A DNA stretch of 45,210 nt, from assembly GCA_913031435.1 (NCBI GenBank), contig CAJWFD010000015.1:1-45210 (forward strand), written 5' to 3'. The notes beneath the pieces are model-generated. The model was not told where the DNA came from, searched no databases, and was given only the letters and a program-made list of their open reading frames with translations. Position 1 is the first letter of the stretch; each line of letters starts with the position of its first letter. Positions 24,145 through 33,100 of this stretch are shown in pieces. A program made the position numbers and the translations under genes. Source of the DNA: an uncultured Cryomorphaceae bacterium (GTDB taxonomy: Bacteria; Bacteroidota; Bacteroidia; Flavobacteriales; Schleiferiaceae).

Positions 24145-26556
24145 TTAATTCACAATTTCGGCATAATCTAGAAAATAGACGACTCTTAGGCTAAACAGGT
24201 GGTCTGCAGCAATTCCAGATACTGATTGTAAGTTCCTCCAATAATCCAACGATGCTTGGTTGTCTGAATTGGCCAGGGATGCTCTGTAAAGGAAGTTTAA
24301 CTCGCGACCGGGTGAAAACCATAAAACGTATTTCAAATCCGCATTGAAAAAATTGATCCGTAAATCAGGGTCTTCATAACTTCCCGATGGTTTTAGACTC
24401 CCATTTTCATTAAGGTGAAACAAGCCTTCATTTTCAATTCTATTCCAGCTATGACGTAGGTCTAGACTTAGGTAGGAGTTTGGTCCAAAAAGATATTGAC
24501 CATTGAAGCTCTGGCTGAGTTCTCGCCGGTGTCGCAATGCCATGCCTACACTATCTGGGCTTATCGTCTGTGCCCAGCCGAGGTTGTGGTTGCTTGAAAG
24601 CTCGACGGTACTCTTGAAGTTCAATTTGTCGTTCACACGGACGATGAACTTAAACTCACCATAGGTGCCGCTAACGTTCCAATCTGCCCAAGCATATTGT
24701 CCCCCTCGGAGTTCGAACGCTAAAGGTTTTCTAAAGTCGGTACTGACCCAAGCATTATGCCCAGCTGAGGCAGGGTTTACTCTGTAACGGCCAGAAACTC
24801 TTGGGTCAAAGTAATCGTATTCTTTAGGCCTGGCTTCCAGATTATACCCCCAAGCTAAAAAACCTTTTTGAAGACCAAAATATTTGTATTCCAAGTGAAT
24901 ACGTTCAAATACCGATGGTGCGTAAAGGCGGTTATATTGCAATCCCAAGCGATGTCGACTTCTTAAAAAAGAACCTTTGGGCTGAAGCATTTGGTGAGAT
25001 AGCGCGAAATTTTGATGAATTTTATTGCCCCTGCGTTGAAATCCCAAATCATTTGGGTCAAAATCGGGAGTTACTAAATCCATTTCATGTGTCCATCGCC
25101 AAGCTCCAGTTTGTCTACCTAATTCCCATCCCAGCGCAGTACCACCGGTAGCATCCTCAATATCATAAACAATAGATCTTCCAACCGCAGCATTTAAAAA
25201 GTGACTATTATTCAACAAGTTTAAGTTGGTGGTAACAGCGGTTACATTAGCATCTCTTGCGGCGCCTCCTTCATTAGACCTCAAGACATTTGTATTGATA
25301 AATCCTACAGAACTGTTACCGCCCAGTCTTTGGTCAAATGCAAATACGTTGTAGTTGGTTAATGGCTCCGTGAGCACTTCTAAAGGATTGCCGATGCTGT
25401 CTATTCCTGAAATAAAATTTGAAGCCGTGATGGCATTAAGTACACCTATGCTAAGATTATGGTCTGTAGTTCCTGTAATTTTTGTGGCATTGAGCATTCT
25501 AGTAAAGCTCTGGGTTGTATTACTGAGATCGTCGAGATTAGCATTCGTGTAGTTCTTCGGGTTTCCTCCTATTCGCCTGCTGTAAAAAAGCCCTGCCTTA
25601 TTAAAGAGGTTAACACCCTCAGTGAAAAATTGACGGTTTTCATCAAATTGCTGCTCAAAGGCTTCAAAATTGATAAACTGCTCGTCAAATGCTATTTGAG
25701 AGAAGTCTGGCAGAAGTGTCATGTCTAGGGTAAAACTCTTATTCAGACCAATTTTTATATCAGCACCTGCCGCTGATGTCAGTCTAGAGGAACCAGTGCC
25801 ATTTTGAATTGCAGTACCAGTGATGTTTGGACGTAGACTCACGCGAAGTGGCGGATCCTTTACAAGGATACCTGTCAACAGCCCACTTTGTAGACTTTCG
25901 TTATCGAAATTTCTATCGATCGGATTCCAGCTGTACATCGTCCGATCACTACGTATGGATCTCTTCAGGTTAAACCCCCAAGGCTTAGGGGATGCCCCTG
26001 GACTAGTCTCTGGAATACGCAAAACACGGTAGGGAATAAATACCTCCGCAGTCCATACATGGTCTTCCTTAACCACAGCGCTATACCAAACAGCATTCCA
26101 GCTTCCGTCTTCATCTTCGTCGCTCGTTGCACGTGAGTCGCCTTGAACGCCTGAAGCACTTAGATAAAAATTAAAATCATTTGCACCATCATTAAAGGGG
26201 TTAATGATCATCTGCATCCAATCTGTATTGGCATTTACTCGGTCTCTAGGGGTGAGTTGAGATAAAATTTTAGAGCGTTCATCTGTAAATGTTGCAGCCA
26301 AATAAAATCCCTTTTGGGTATAAAATAGGGTAACCGCACTTGTTACACCATTGGGCTGGGCTGTTGCAGTAGGGAAATACTGTTCTAGAGAATGAATCTG
26401 AGCACCTTGTGCCCATTGGTACTCATCAAGAATACCGTTGATGACGATGTCATTATCGTCAATTTCTGGTACGTCTAAGACGTTTCTAAGGTTGTTCTGT
26501 CCAAAAGACAGGGTACTGAGTAGAACAAAGAAGAGTAGTGATAGTTTGTGATTCAT
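24145..26556 (-). CDS. DUF5916 outer-membrane protein with N-terminal CBM9-like domain
   Basis: An 803-residue exported protein. The signal peptide is MNHKLSLLFFVLLSTLSFG. Residues about 30-235 form a CBM9-like/DOMON-like beta-sandwich (INGILDEYQWAQG, VTLFYTQKGFYLAATF, DWMQMIINPFNDG, VWTAEVFIPYRVL, WGFNLKRSIR). The rest matches DUF5916 (LRPNITGTA, FDEQFINFEAFEQQFDENR, FYSRRIGG) and ends in repeated aromatic beta-strands typical of an outer-membrane barrel (LDLRHSWNRIE, LFSLRVVYFLDYAEIVN). Function unknown; carbohydrate or metal handling has been suggested for relatives, but nothing here decides it. It is the first gene of a unit with lolD and TIGR02757, divergent from sucC. Confidence 0.85.
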   Translation of the reverse strand: MNHKLSLLFFVLLSTLSFGQNNLRNVLDVPEIDDNDIVINGILDEYQWAQGAQIHSLEQYFPTATAQPNGVTSAVTLFYTQKGFYLAATFTDERSKILSQLTPRDRVNANTDWMQMIINPFNDGANDFNFYLSASGVQGDSRATSDEDEDGSWNAVWYSAVVKEDHVWTAEVFIPYRVLRIPETSPGASPKPWGFNLKRSIRSDRTMYSWNPIDRNFDNESLQSGLLTGILVKDPPLRVSLRPNITGTAIQNGTGSSRLTSAAGADIKIGLNKSFTLDMTLLPDFSQIAFDEQFINFEAFEQQFDENRQFFTEGVNLFNKAGLFYSRRIGGNPKNYTNANLDDLSNTTQSFTRMLNATKITGTTDHNLSIGVLNAITASNFISGIDSIGNPLEVLTEPLTNYNVFAFDQRLGGNSSVGFINTNVLRSNEGGAARDANVTAVTTNLNLLNNSHFLNAAVGRSIVYDIEDATGGTALGWELGRQTGAWRWTHEMDLVTPDFDPNDLGFQRRGNKIHQNFALSHQMLQPKGSFLRSRHRLGLQYNRLYAPSVFERIHLEYKYFGLQKGFLAWGYNLEARPKEYDYFDPRVSGRYRVNPASAGHNAWVSTDFRKPLAFELRGGQYAWADWNVSGTYGEFKFIVRVNDKLNFKSTVELSSNHNLGWAQTISPDSVGMALRHRRELSQSFNGQYLFGPNSYLSLDLRHSWNRIENEGLFHLNENGSLKPSGSYEDPDLRINFFNADLKYVLWFSPGRELNFLYRASLANSDNQASLDYWRNLQSVSGIAADHLFSLRVVYFLDYAEIVN

Positions 26557-26618
26557 GCCGGTAAATATCAGGAATAGACTGCATATGTCCTGTTGATAAT
26601 TTCATTTATTAATAGGTT

Positions 26619-26647
26619 TTTGTTTCAAGGCCTTTGCCCTACATTTG
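26619..26647 (+). promoter_or_regulatory. Promoter of sucC
   Basis: TTTG at 26619-26622, a 17-nt spacer, and TACATTTG at 26640-26647, an exact Bacteroidota-type pair. Transcription should start near 26652, about 17 nt before the ATG at 26669. It rules out the TTG at 26645, which lies inside the -7 element, as the start codon. Confidence 0.75.
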
Positions 26648-26668
26648 TCGTCAAATTCAAGCACACAT

Positions 26669-27856
26669 ATGAACCTTCACGAATACCAAGGAAAAGAAAT
26701 TTTAGCAGGATACGGCGTTCGAATTCAACGTGGTAAAGTTGCACAAACCTCCGCAGAAGCAGTAGCTCATGCGAAATCGTTAACAGAGGAAACAGGTACT
26801 GAATGGTATGTTGTTAAAGCTCAGGTTCACGCCGGCGGCCGAGGTAAAGGTGGCGGAGTGAAACTCGCAAAGGGAATAGATAAAGTAGAAGCCGTGGCCT
26901 CTTCCATTCTTGGAATGCAACTTGTTACTCCTCAAACATCGGCTGAGGGTAAGAAAGTTCACCAGGTATTGGTGGCAGAAGATGTTTATTATCCTGGAGA
27001 AACTGAAACGTCAGAGTTTTACATGTCTGTTTTACTAAACCGTTCTACCGGACGTAACATGATTATGTACTCAACAGAAGGAGGAATGGATATTGAGGCA
27101 GTTGCTGAACATACCCCTGAACTTATATTCCACGAAGAAATTGATCCTAAGGTTGGTTTGACAGGTTTTCAAGCTCGTAAAATCGCGTTTAACTTAGGTT
27201 TAAGCGGTGCTGCGTTCAAAGACATGACTAAATTTGTCACTGCCCTGTATAGTGCCTACGAAGGAGCTGATGCTTCATTGTTTGAGATCAATCCAGTATT
27301 GAAAACTTCAGATAACAAGATACTTGCAGTTGATGCTAAGGTATCTATAGATGATAATGCACTTTTCCGTCATCAAGATATTGCCGCTATGCGCGATACC
27401 CGTGAAGAAGATGCTACTGAGGTCGAAGCTGGTGAAGCTGGTCTAAACTTCGTTAAACTAGACGGAACCGTAGGTTGTATGGTTAACGGAGCGGGATTAG
27501 CTATGGCAACCATGGATATTATTAAGATGGCCGGTGGAAGTCCTGCTAACTTTCTTGACGTAGGCGGAACAGCTGATGCTGCACGTGTAGAACAAGCGTT
27601 TCGAATCATTCTTCGCGACGACAGTGTAAAAGCCATATTAGTTAACATCTTTGGAGGTATCGTTCGCTGTGATCGTGTTGCTCAGGGTGTTGTGGATGCT
27701 TACAAGAACATGGGGAATATTAATATTCCCATCATTGTACGTTTGCAAGGAACTAATGCAGTAGAGGCTAAAAAACTAATTGACGAAAGTGGTCTTGAAG
27801 TTCACAGCGCCATTGCATTACAAGAAGCTGCTGATCTAGTTCAAGCACTCGTTTAA
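26669..27856 (+). CDS. sucC: Succinyl-CoA ligase (ADP-forming) beta subunit
   Basis: The nucleotide-binding subunit of the TCA-cycle enzyme that interconverts succinyl-CoA and succinate with ATP or GTP formation. The start at 26669 gives 395 residues beginning [16 protein letters not shown], the standard opening. The ATP-grasp part includes [18 protein letters not shown] and [11 protein letters not shown]; the C-terminal CoA-ligase part has [27 protein letters not shown] and [10 protein letters not shown]. sucD is not adjacent, which is common in this phylum. The gene has its own promoter and ends at a strong hairpin terminator. Confidence 0.95.
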   Translation: MNLHEYQGKEILAGYGVRIQRGKVAQTSAEAVAHAKSLTEETGTEWYVVKAQVHAGGRGKGGGVKLAKGIDKVEAVASSILGMQLVTPQTSAEGKKVHQVLVAEDVYYPGETETSEFYMSVLLNRSTGRNMIMYSTEGGMDIEAVAEHTPELIFHEEIDPKVGLTGFQARKIAFNLGLSGAAFKDMTKFVTALYSAYEGADASLFEINPVLKTSDNKILAVDAKVSIDDNALFRHQDIAAMRDTREEDATEVEAGEAGLNFVKLDGTVGCMVNGAGLAMATMDIIKMAGGSPANFLDVGGTADAARVEQAFRIILRDDSVKAILVNIFGGIVRCDRVAQGVVDAYKNMGNINIPIIVRLQGTNAVEAKKLIDESGLEVHSAIALQEAADLVQALV

Positions 27857-27882
27857 GGAACACGTTTTATAAAGTACATTTG
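27852..27882 (+). promoter_or_regulatory. Predicted pnuC promoter overlapping the sucC 3' end and terminator
   Basis: TACATTTG at 27875-27882 is an exact TAnnTTTG match, with TTTA at 27852-27855, 19 nt upstream, as a weak -33 element overlapping the sucC stop codon. The expected start, 4-8 nt downstream, falls inside the left arm of the terminator hairpin at 27884-27892. A transcript starting there could not form the full hairpin. Confidence 0.55.
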
Positions 27883-27912
27883 ACCCTGGACCCCTGGTCC
27901 AGGGTTTTTTTT
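27883..27912 (+). terminator. Rho-independent terminator of sucC
   Basis: A 9-bp perfect stem (CCCTGGACC, loop CCT, GGTCCAGGG) at 27884-27904 is followed by eight T residues at 27905-27912. The last T is immediately followed by the pnuC start codon at 27913, leaving no separate leader for pnuC downstream of the hairpin. Confidence 0.92.
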
Positions 27913-28461
27913 ATGGAAATAAATGCAATCATAGAGTGGAGCGCTACGCTTCTTAGCCTTGTTTTTCTGTTAGGCATCATAAAGCGTAAGGCTTGGGCTT
28001 GGCCGTTGGGTACCTTAAGCTCGGTACTTTCGATATTTTTATTCTACCGGATTGGGCTATACGCTGAGACAGGCCTATATGTTGTCTATGCAGTGATGGG
28101 ATGCTATGGATGGATACTTTGGAAAAGAGAAAGCGGAAATGAATCCGTAGCTCTCGTAGATTACCCATGGTCCAAGCAGTGGTGGGTTCTTTTGGGAATT
28201 CCAACGGCACTTGTTTTAGGCTATTTTATAAATACATTGCCAGGCGTTTCATTTGCCTATTTTGATGCATTCACATCTGTCTTCGCCTTGATAGCTACTT
28301 GGCAGGAAACCAGACGAATACGTACCTCTTTTCATTATTGGATTCCTTTGAATATAGCCTCAATTATCTTGTATGGATCTAAAGGACTTTGGATCTATGC
28401 GGGGCTTATGATCATTTATTCTATCATGAGTGTGGTAGGATATTTGAATTGGCGCAAATAA
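27913..28461 (+). CDS. pnuC: PnuC-family vitamin (nicotinamide riboside or thiamine) transporter
   Basis: A 182-residue inner-membrane protein with several hydrophobic helices. The start at 27913 (MEINAIIEWSATLLSLVFLL) excludes a longer frame encoded by the terminator. The family motif is VLSIFLFYRIGLYAETGLY followed by YAVMGCYGWILWKRE, and later VFALIATWQETRRIR and GLWIYAGLMIIYSIMSVVGY. PnuC proteins carry uncharged vitamin precursors by facilitated diffusion, trapping them by phosphorylation (family knowledge). The substrate is uncertain: no NadR-type kinase gene and no riboswitch are visible upstream. It is separated from the SIS-domain gene by 34 nt containing a small hairpin (CCACTA-TTT-TAGTGG, 28464-28478). 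Confidence 0.88.
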   Translation: MEINAIIEWSATLLSLVFLLGIIKRKAWAWPLGTLSSVLSIFLFYRIGLYAETGLYVVYAVMGCYGWILWKRESGNESVALVDYPWSKQWWVLLGIPTALVLGYFINTLPGVSFAYFDAFTSVFALIATWQETRRIRTSFHYWIPLNIASIILYGSKGLWIYAGLMIIYSIMSVVGYLNWRK

Positions 28462-28495
28462 TTCCACTATTTTAGTGGTCAATTCTATTTAGAAC

Positions 28496-29095
28496 ATGCA
28501 AGCACAAGAATATATCAATCTCGTTAAATCAACGTTGGACTCCTTAGATCCAAAAGCGTTAGAATTACTGACAGACGCGTTTCACACTACTTATGAAAAG
28601 GGTGGTACTATTTACACCATGGGTAACGGAGGTTCAGGCGCTTCAGCGTCTCATGCTGCAGGAGATTTCTTAAAGGGAGCCAGTTATGGTTTAGAAAAGC
28701 GTTTCCGTATGATATGTCTTAATGACAATCTTCCTTCTATGATGGCCATAGCAAATGATATAGGCTGGGATTCTATCTTCATAGAGCCCTTGAAAAACTT
28801 CCTTAAACCTGGTGATTTAGTGATAGGGATTAGTGGTTCTGGAAACAGTAAAAATGTAGTAAAGGCGTTAGAGTACGCAAATGAAAATGCAGCTACTACA
28901 GTGGCCATGAGCGGCTTCAAGGGAGGGAAGATATCTAAAATAGCAACCATAAACGTTCATGCTACCGTAATGGATATGGAGGTTACGGAGGATATACACA
29001 TGGTTATCTTCAATATTGTGAAGAAACAAATGATGTCCCGACTCATGGGAGACGCACCTTCAATGGGCGATACTTATGACCAAAGAATAGGTTAA
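28496..29095 (+). CDS. SIS-domain (phosphosugar isomerase-like) protein
   Basis: A 199-residue single SIS-domain protein of the phosphoheptose-isomerase group. Motifs are YTMGNGGSGASASHAAGDF (phosphate loop), the long middle helix, VIGISGSGNSKNVVKALEYA (second loop) and MEVTEDIHMVIFNIV near the C-terminus. The usual GmhA stretch after the conserved His contains Glu residues; here it reads HAAGDF, so a canonical sedoheptulose-7-phosphate isomerase is doubtful and I leave out the gmhA symbol. Its stop overlaps the start of the WbpB-like sugar dehydrogenase gene (TAATG), which points to nucleotide-sugar or surface-polysaccharide synthesis. Confidence 0.8.
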   Translation: MQAQEYINLVKSTLDSLDPKALELLTDAFHTTYEKGGTIYTMGNGGSGASASHAAGDFLKGASYGLEKRFRMICLNDNLPSMMAIANDIGWDSIFIEPLKNFLKPGDLVIGISGSGNSKNVVKALEYANENAATTVAMSGFKGGKISKIATINVHATVMDMEVTEDIHMVIFNIVKKQMMSRLMGDAPSMGDTYDQRIG

Positions 29096-30075
29096 TGAAA
29101 AAATTCGCGTTAATTGGCGCAGCCGGATACATAGCACCCCGTCACCTTAAAGCCATTAAGGATGTAGGCGGTGAATTAGTGGCTGCCTATGACCCCAGCG
29201 ATAGTGTGGGGCATTTAGATGCGTATTTCCCAAGAGCAGCATTTTTCACGGAATTCGAGAGGTTTGATCGCCATTTAAATAAACTTAATGAGCAAGGAAA
29301 GGGAGTTGATTATATAAGTATATGCTCTCCTAATTATCTGCATGATAGTCACATACGTTATGCTTTGCGATCAGGAGCGCATTGTATATGTGAGAAGCCT
29401 CTGACGTTACGTCCGTGGAATATTGACGGGCTCTCTAAAACCAGTGAAATCACTGGTAATAACGTATTCACCATCTTACAGTTGCGTCTTCACGACCAGG
29501 TAATTGCAATGAAAGAGCGCGTGGTTAAAAAATTAGCACAAGAGCCGGACTATCAGTTTGATGTTGACCTTACTTATATCACCTCTAGAGGAAATTGGTA
29601 CTATGCTTCGTGGAAAGGCGATGAGGAAAAAAGCGGTGGAATTGCAACGAATATTGGTGTCCACTTTTTCGATATGCTTCAATGGATTTTTGGAGATGTC
29701 GTAGATCAAAAAGTTTATGTACGGACGCATGATCGGGCTTCTGGTGTGTTGCAGTTTAATAACGCCACCATTAAATGGTTCTTAAGCATAAATGAAGATA
29801 CCTTACCTGAGCTTACTAAAAATCAGGGAAAACGTACCCATAGATCGCTTCAGTTTGACCGCTGGTCCTTCGATTTTACAGAAGGTTTTAACGAGCTTCA
29901 TACGATTTCTTATGACCACATTCTCAATGGTGGAGGGTTCAATGAAAAGGAAGCGCAAAATGCTATATCTATGGTGCATGACATGCGTGAAACCTTACTA
30001 AGTCCGCTAGATTCTCAGGCACATCCCTTTGCACATTATCCCTTATCAGACCATCCATTTAACGTCGTAAAATAA
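29095..30075 (+). CDS. wbpB: WbpB/WlbA-like UDP-GlcNAcA 3-dehydrogenase (Gfo/Idh/MocA family)
   Basis: A 326-residue oxidoreductase. The Rossmann segment is FALIGAAGYIAPRHLKAIKD (residues 4-23), the catalytic motif CEKPL is near residues 98-102, and SGGIATNIGVHFFDMLQWIFG marks the second half. The N-terminal IAPRHLKAI and the NYLHDSHI pattern are what I recognise as WbpB/WlbA, which oxidises C3 of UDP-N-acetylglucosaminuronic acid. The proposed next enzyme (aminotransferase WbpE) lies 5.4 kb away, after dnaE and trxA. The gene is coupled by a 1-nt overlap to the SIS-domain gene. A different Gfo/Idh substrate is possible, but the presence of the other pathway members supports the call. Confidence 0.78.
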   Translation: MKKFALIGAAGYIAPRHLKAIKDVGGELVAAYDPSDSVGHLDAYFPRAAFFTEFERFDRHLNKLNEQGKGVDYISICSPNYLHDSHIRYALRSGAHCICEKPLTLRPWNIDGLSKTSEITGNNVFTILQLRLHDQVIAMKERVVKKLAQEPDYQFDVDLTYITSRGNWYYASWKGDEEKSGGIATNIGVHFFDMLQWIFGDVVDQKVYVRTHDRASGVLQFNNATIKWFLSINEDTLPELTKNQGKRTHRSLQFDRWSFDFTEGFNELHTISYDHILNGGGFNEKEAQNAISMVHDMRETLLSPLDSQAHPFAHYPLSDHPFNVVK

Positions 30076-30156
30076 TTGTATAACTACTTTAAAATCAAAT
30101 GATTACAGAGTAGTTAATAGTTATTCACATGCGGCATTTTCACCAATCAATTTCCT

Positions 30157-30164
30157 TAGTTTTG
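30157..30164 (+). promoter_or_regulatory. Predicted dnaE promoter (-7 element)
   Basis: TAGTTTTG is an exact TAnnTTTG match, 32 nt before the dnaE ATG. A TTTT at 30137-30140, 16 nt upstream, is only a partial -33 element. Expected start of transcription near 30169. Confidence 0.5.
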
Positions 30165-30196
30165 AGTAACGCTCACTATTTAAGGAAAAGTCATTC

Positions 30197-33100
30197 ATGT
30201 TTTTAATTTTTGACACGGAAACTACTGGTCTTCCAAAGGATTGGAAAGCTCCCATCACGGATCTTGATAATTGGCCACGTGTGGTTCAATTGGCTTGGCA
30301 AATTCACGACGCAAAGGGGAAGTTAGTCGAAGTCCAAGATCACATCATTTTTCCAGAGGGTTTTGATATTCCCTTCAATGCCACGAAAATTCATGGCATT
30401 TCCACAGAGCGCGCGCAAAATGAAGGAAAGCCTATATCAGAGGTTCTTGATATTTTCACCGCTTCACTTAGCAAGTGTGAATTCGTAATAGGGCACAACG
30501 TCAACTTCGATTTAAACGTGACAGGCTGTGAGTTCCTTCGTACTAATGGAAGAAATCCACTCAGTGAAAAGCAGCCCTTGGACTCTTGTACTGAAACTAC
30601 GGCTAAATTTTGCGAATTACCTGGTGGACGTGGCGGCAGATTTAAGCTTCCTAAATTAGAAGAACTTTATAGACACTTGTTCCATGAAGGTTTTGCTGAA
30701 GCACATAATGCTGCATTTGATGTTGAGGCTACAGCCCGAGTATTCTTAGAACTCGTCAGGCTTGATATTATTACCCGAGAAGAGTTACAAAAAAATACAG
30801 ACTTTATTGAAGCGTTTAAACTCGCTAACCCATCAACTATTCAAGCTATAGGGCTTGCCGTAGATCAGGCCAAAAAGGATAGGGCAGAAGGCTTAGGGGA
30901 GTTAAGTTCGGATCAACAAAACATAAAATTGGCTTCGTCAATACATGCGGCGGATGTTGAATTTGCACACTTGCATAATCATACCCAGTTTTCCATTCTA
31001 CAGGCTACAACGGTTGTGAGTGACTTAGTTAAAGCAGCTGTTGATAATGGTCACGCTGGTGTCGCTATCACAGATTTAGGAAACTTGATGGGCGCATTCC
31101 ATTTTAACCGCGCTGTAATGGCTGTGCCAGGTAATAAGGAAGCCTATCTGCACAATAAAAAAGTGAAGGAAGGGCTAGATGAACCGCCTAAGGAATATCC
31201 TTTCGTAGGAGCTATTGGCTGTGAGTTCTTTGTTTGTAATGATCGGTTAGATAAAAGTAGAAAAGACGACGGTTTTCAGATTGTAGTTCTCGCAAAAAAC
31301 AAAAACGGTTACCACAATCTAGCGAAGTTGAGTAGCGAAGGAATGCTGAATGGATTCTACTATGTTCCTCGCATTGACAGAGAGGTTCTACTGGAATATA
31401 AAGAGGATCTTATTATTCTGAGCGGTGGTCTTCGTGGAGAAGTACAGCAGCTATACTTGAACGTAGGAGAGGTTCAAGCACGCGAGTCTTTACTATGGTG
31501 GCACAAAAACTTTGGTGAAGATTTCTACTTAGAATTAAATCGACATAGTCTAGAAGAAGAGGATCATGTCAACTTACAGCTGTTAAAATATTCGAAGGAA
31601 TACGATATCAAGTGTATCGCAGCGAACAATACGTTTTACTTAACTCAGGACAATGCAGATGCCCATGATATTTTACTTTGTGTAAAAGAAGGTGCACAAA
31701 AGAGTACTCCAATAGGTCGTGGTCGTGGATTTCGATACGGCTTTCCTAACCAAGAGTTTTACTTTAAAACTAAGGAAGAGATGGTTGAGTTGTTTGCGGA
31801 TCTTCCTGAGGCTCTGCACAACACGAAGGAAGTATTGGATAAAATCGAGCTATATCCATTAGAAAGAGATGTACTCCTTCCTGAGTTTGACATTCCAGAG
31901 GAGTTTCAAGTGGCAGAAGATAAAAGTGATGGAGGCAAGCGCGGAGAAAATGCGTATTTACGTCATTTAACCTACGAGGGTGCTGTGGAACGTTACGATG
32001 TACTCACACCGGAGATAGAAGAACGTTTAGATTTTGAGTTAGAGACTATTGCTAAAACAGGGTATCCAGGATATTTCTTGATTGTACAAGATTTCTGTGA
32101 TGCAGCTCGAAAAATGGGAGTCAGCGTGGGTCCTGGTCGAGGATCTGCTGCGGGATCAGCAGTAGCTTATTGTACTAGAATCACAAACGTTGATCCTATA
32201 AAGTATGATTTACTTTTTGAACGTTTTTTGAACCCCGAACGTGTATCACTTCCTGATATTGATATCGATTTTGACGATGAAGGTCGAGACAGTGTTATTC
32301 AATATGTGATTGACAAATATGGTTCTTCTCAGGTTGCTCAAATCATCACGTATGGGAGTATGGCCGCTAAGAGTTCTATTCGTGATGCAGGCAGGGTATT
32401 GGAATTACCACTACCGGATACCGATCGTATTGCCAAGCTTATACCAGACATGACTAAACTCAAAAAGCTCTGGGAAATGGATGATAAGACCCTTCGCAGT
32501 AAGTTTGGATCGGAGGAAGCAGGTTTGGCGATGCAGCTTAAGGCGCTTGCTGCGGGTGATGGCCTCGAAGCCACAACAATCAATCAAGCCCGTGTTTTAG
32601 AAGGCTCACTTAGAAATACAGGTATTCATGCCTGTGGTGTAATCATTACCCCATCAGATATACGAGAGTTAGTTCCTGTGGCACGTGCGAAGGACAGTGA
32701 AATGTGGTGCACTCAGTTTGACAACTCTGTTGTTGAAGATGCAGGTCTTCTCAAGATGGATTTCTTAGGTCTGAGAACACTCACCATTATCAAAGAAGCC
32801 TGTAGATTAGTAAAGCAACGTCATGGCGTTGTTTTAGACCCCGATAGCTTCCCTTTAGACGACGTTAAAACATACGAACTTTTCCAGCGTGGAGAAACTG
32901 TAGGGATTTTTCAGTACGAAAGTGCGGGAATGCAAAAGTATTTGAAGGAACTTAAACCCACTGAATTTGCAGACCTTATTGCAATGAATGCCTTGTATAG
33001 ACCTGGGCCGTTGGAATATATACCGGAGTTTATTGACCGTAAACATGGACGAAAAGAGATTGTATATGATCTTGATGTCATGGAGGGTAAACTCAAGGAG

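Noticed and set aside
26645-26668. TTG start for sucC
   Set aside because: The codon lies within an exact -7 promoter element, and the family N-terminus [12 protein letters not shown] begins at 26669.
27857-27912. Riboswitch controlling pnuC
   Set aside because: The only structure before pnuC is the sucC terminator hairpin and the gap is too short for an aptamer.
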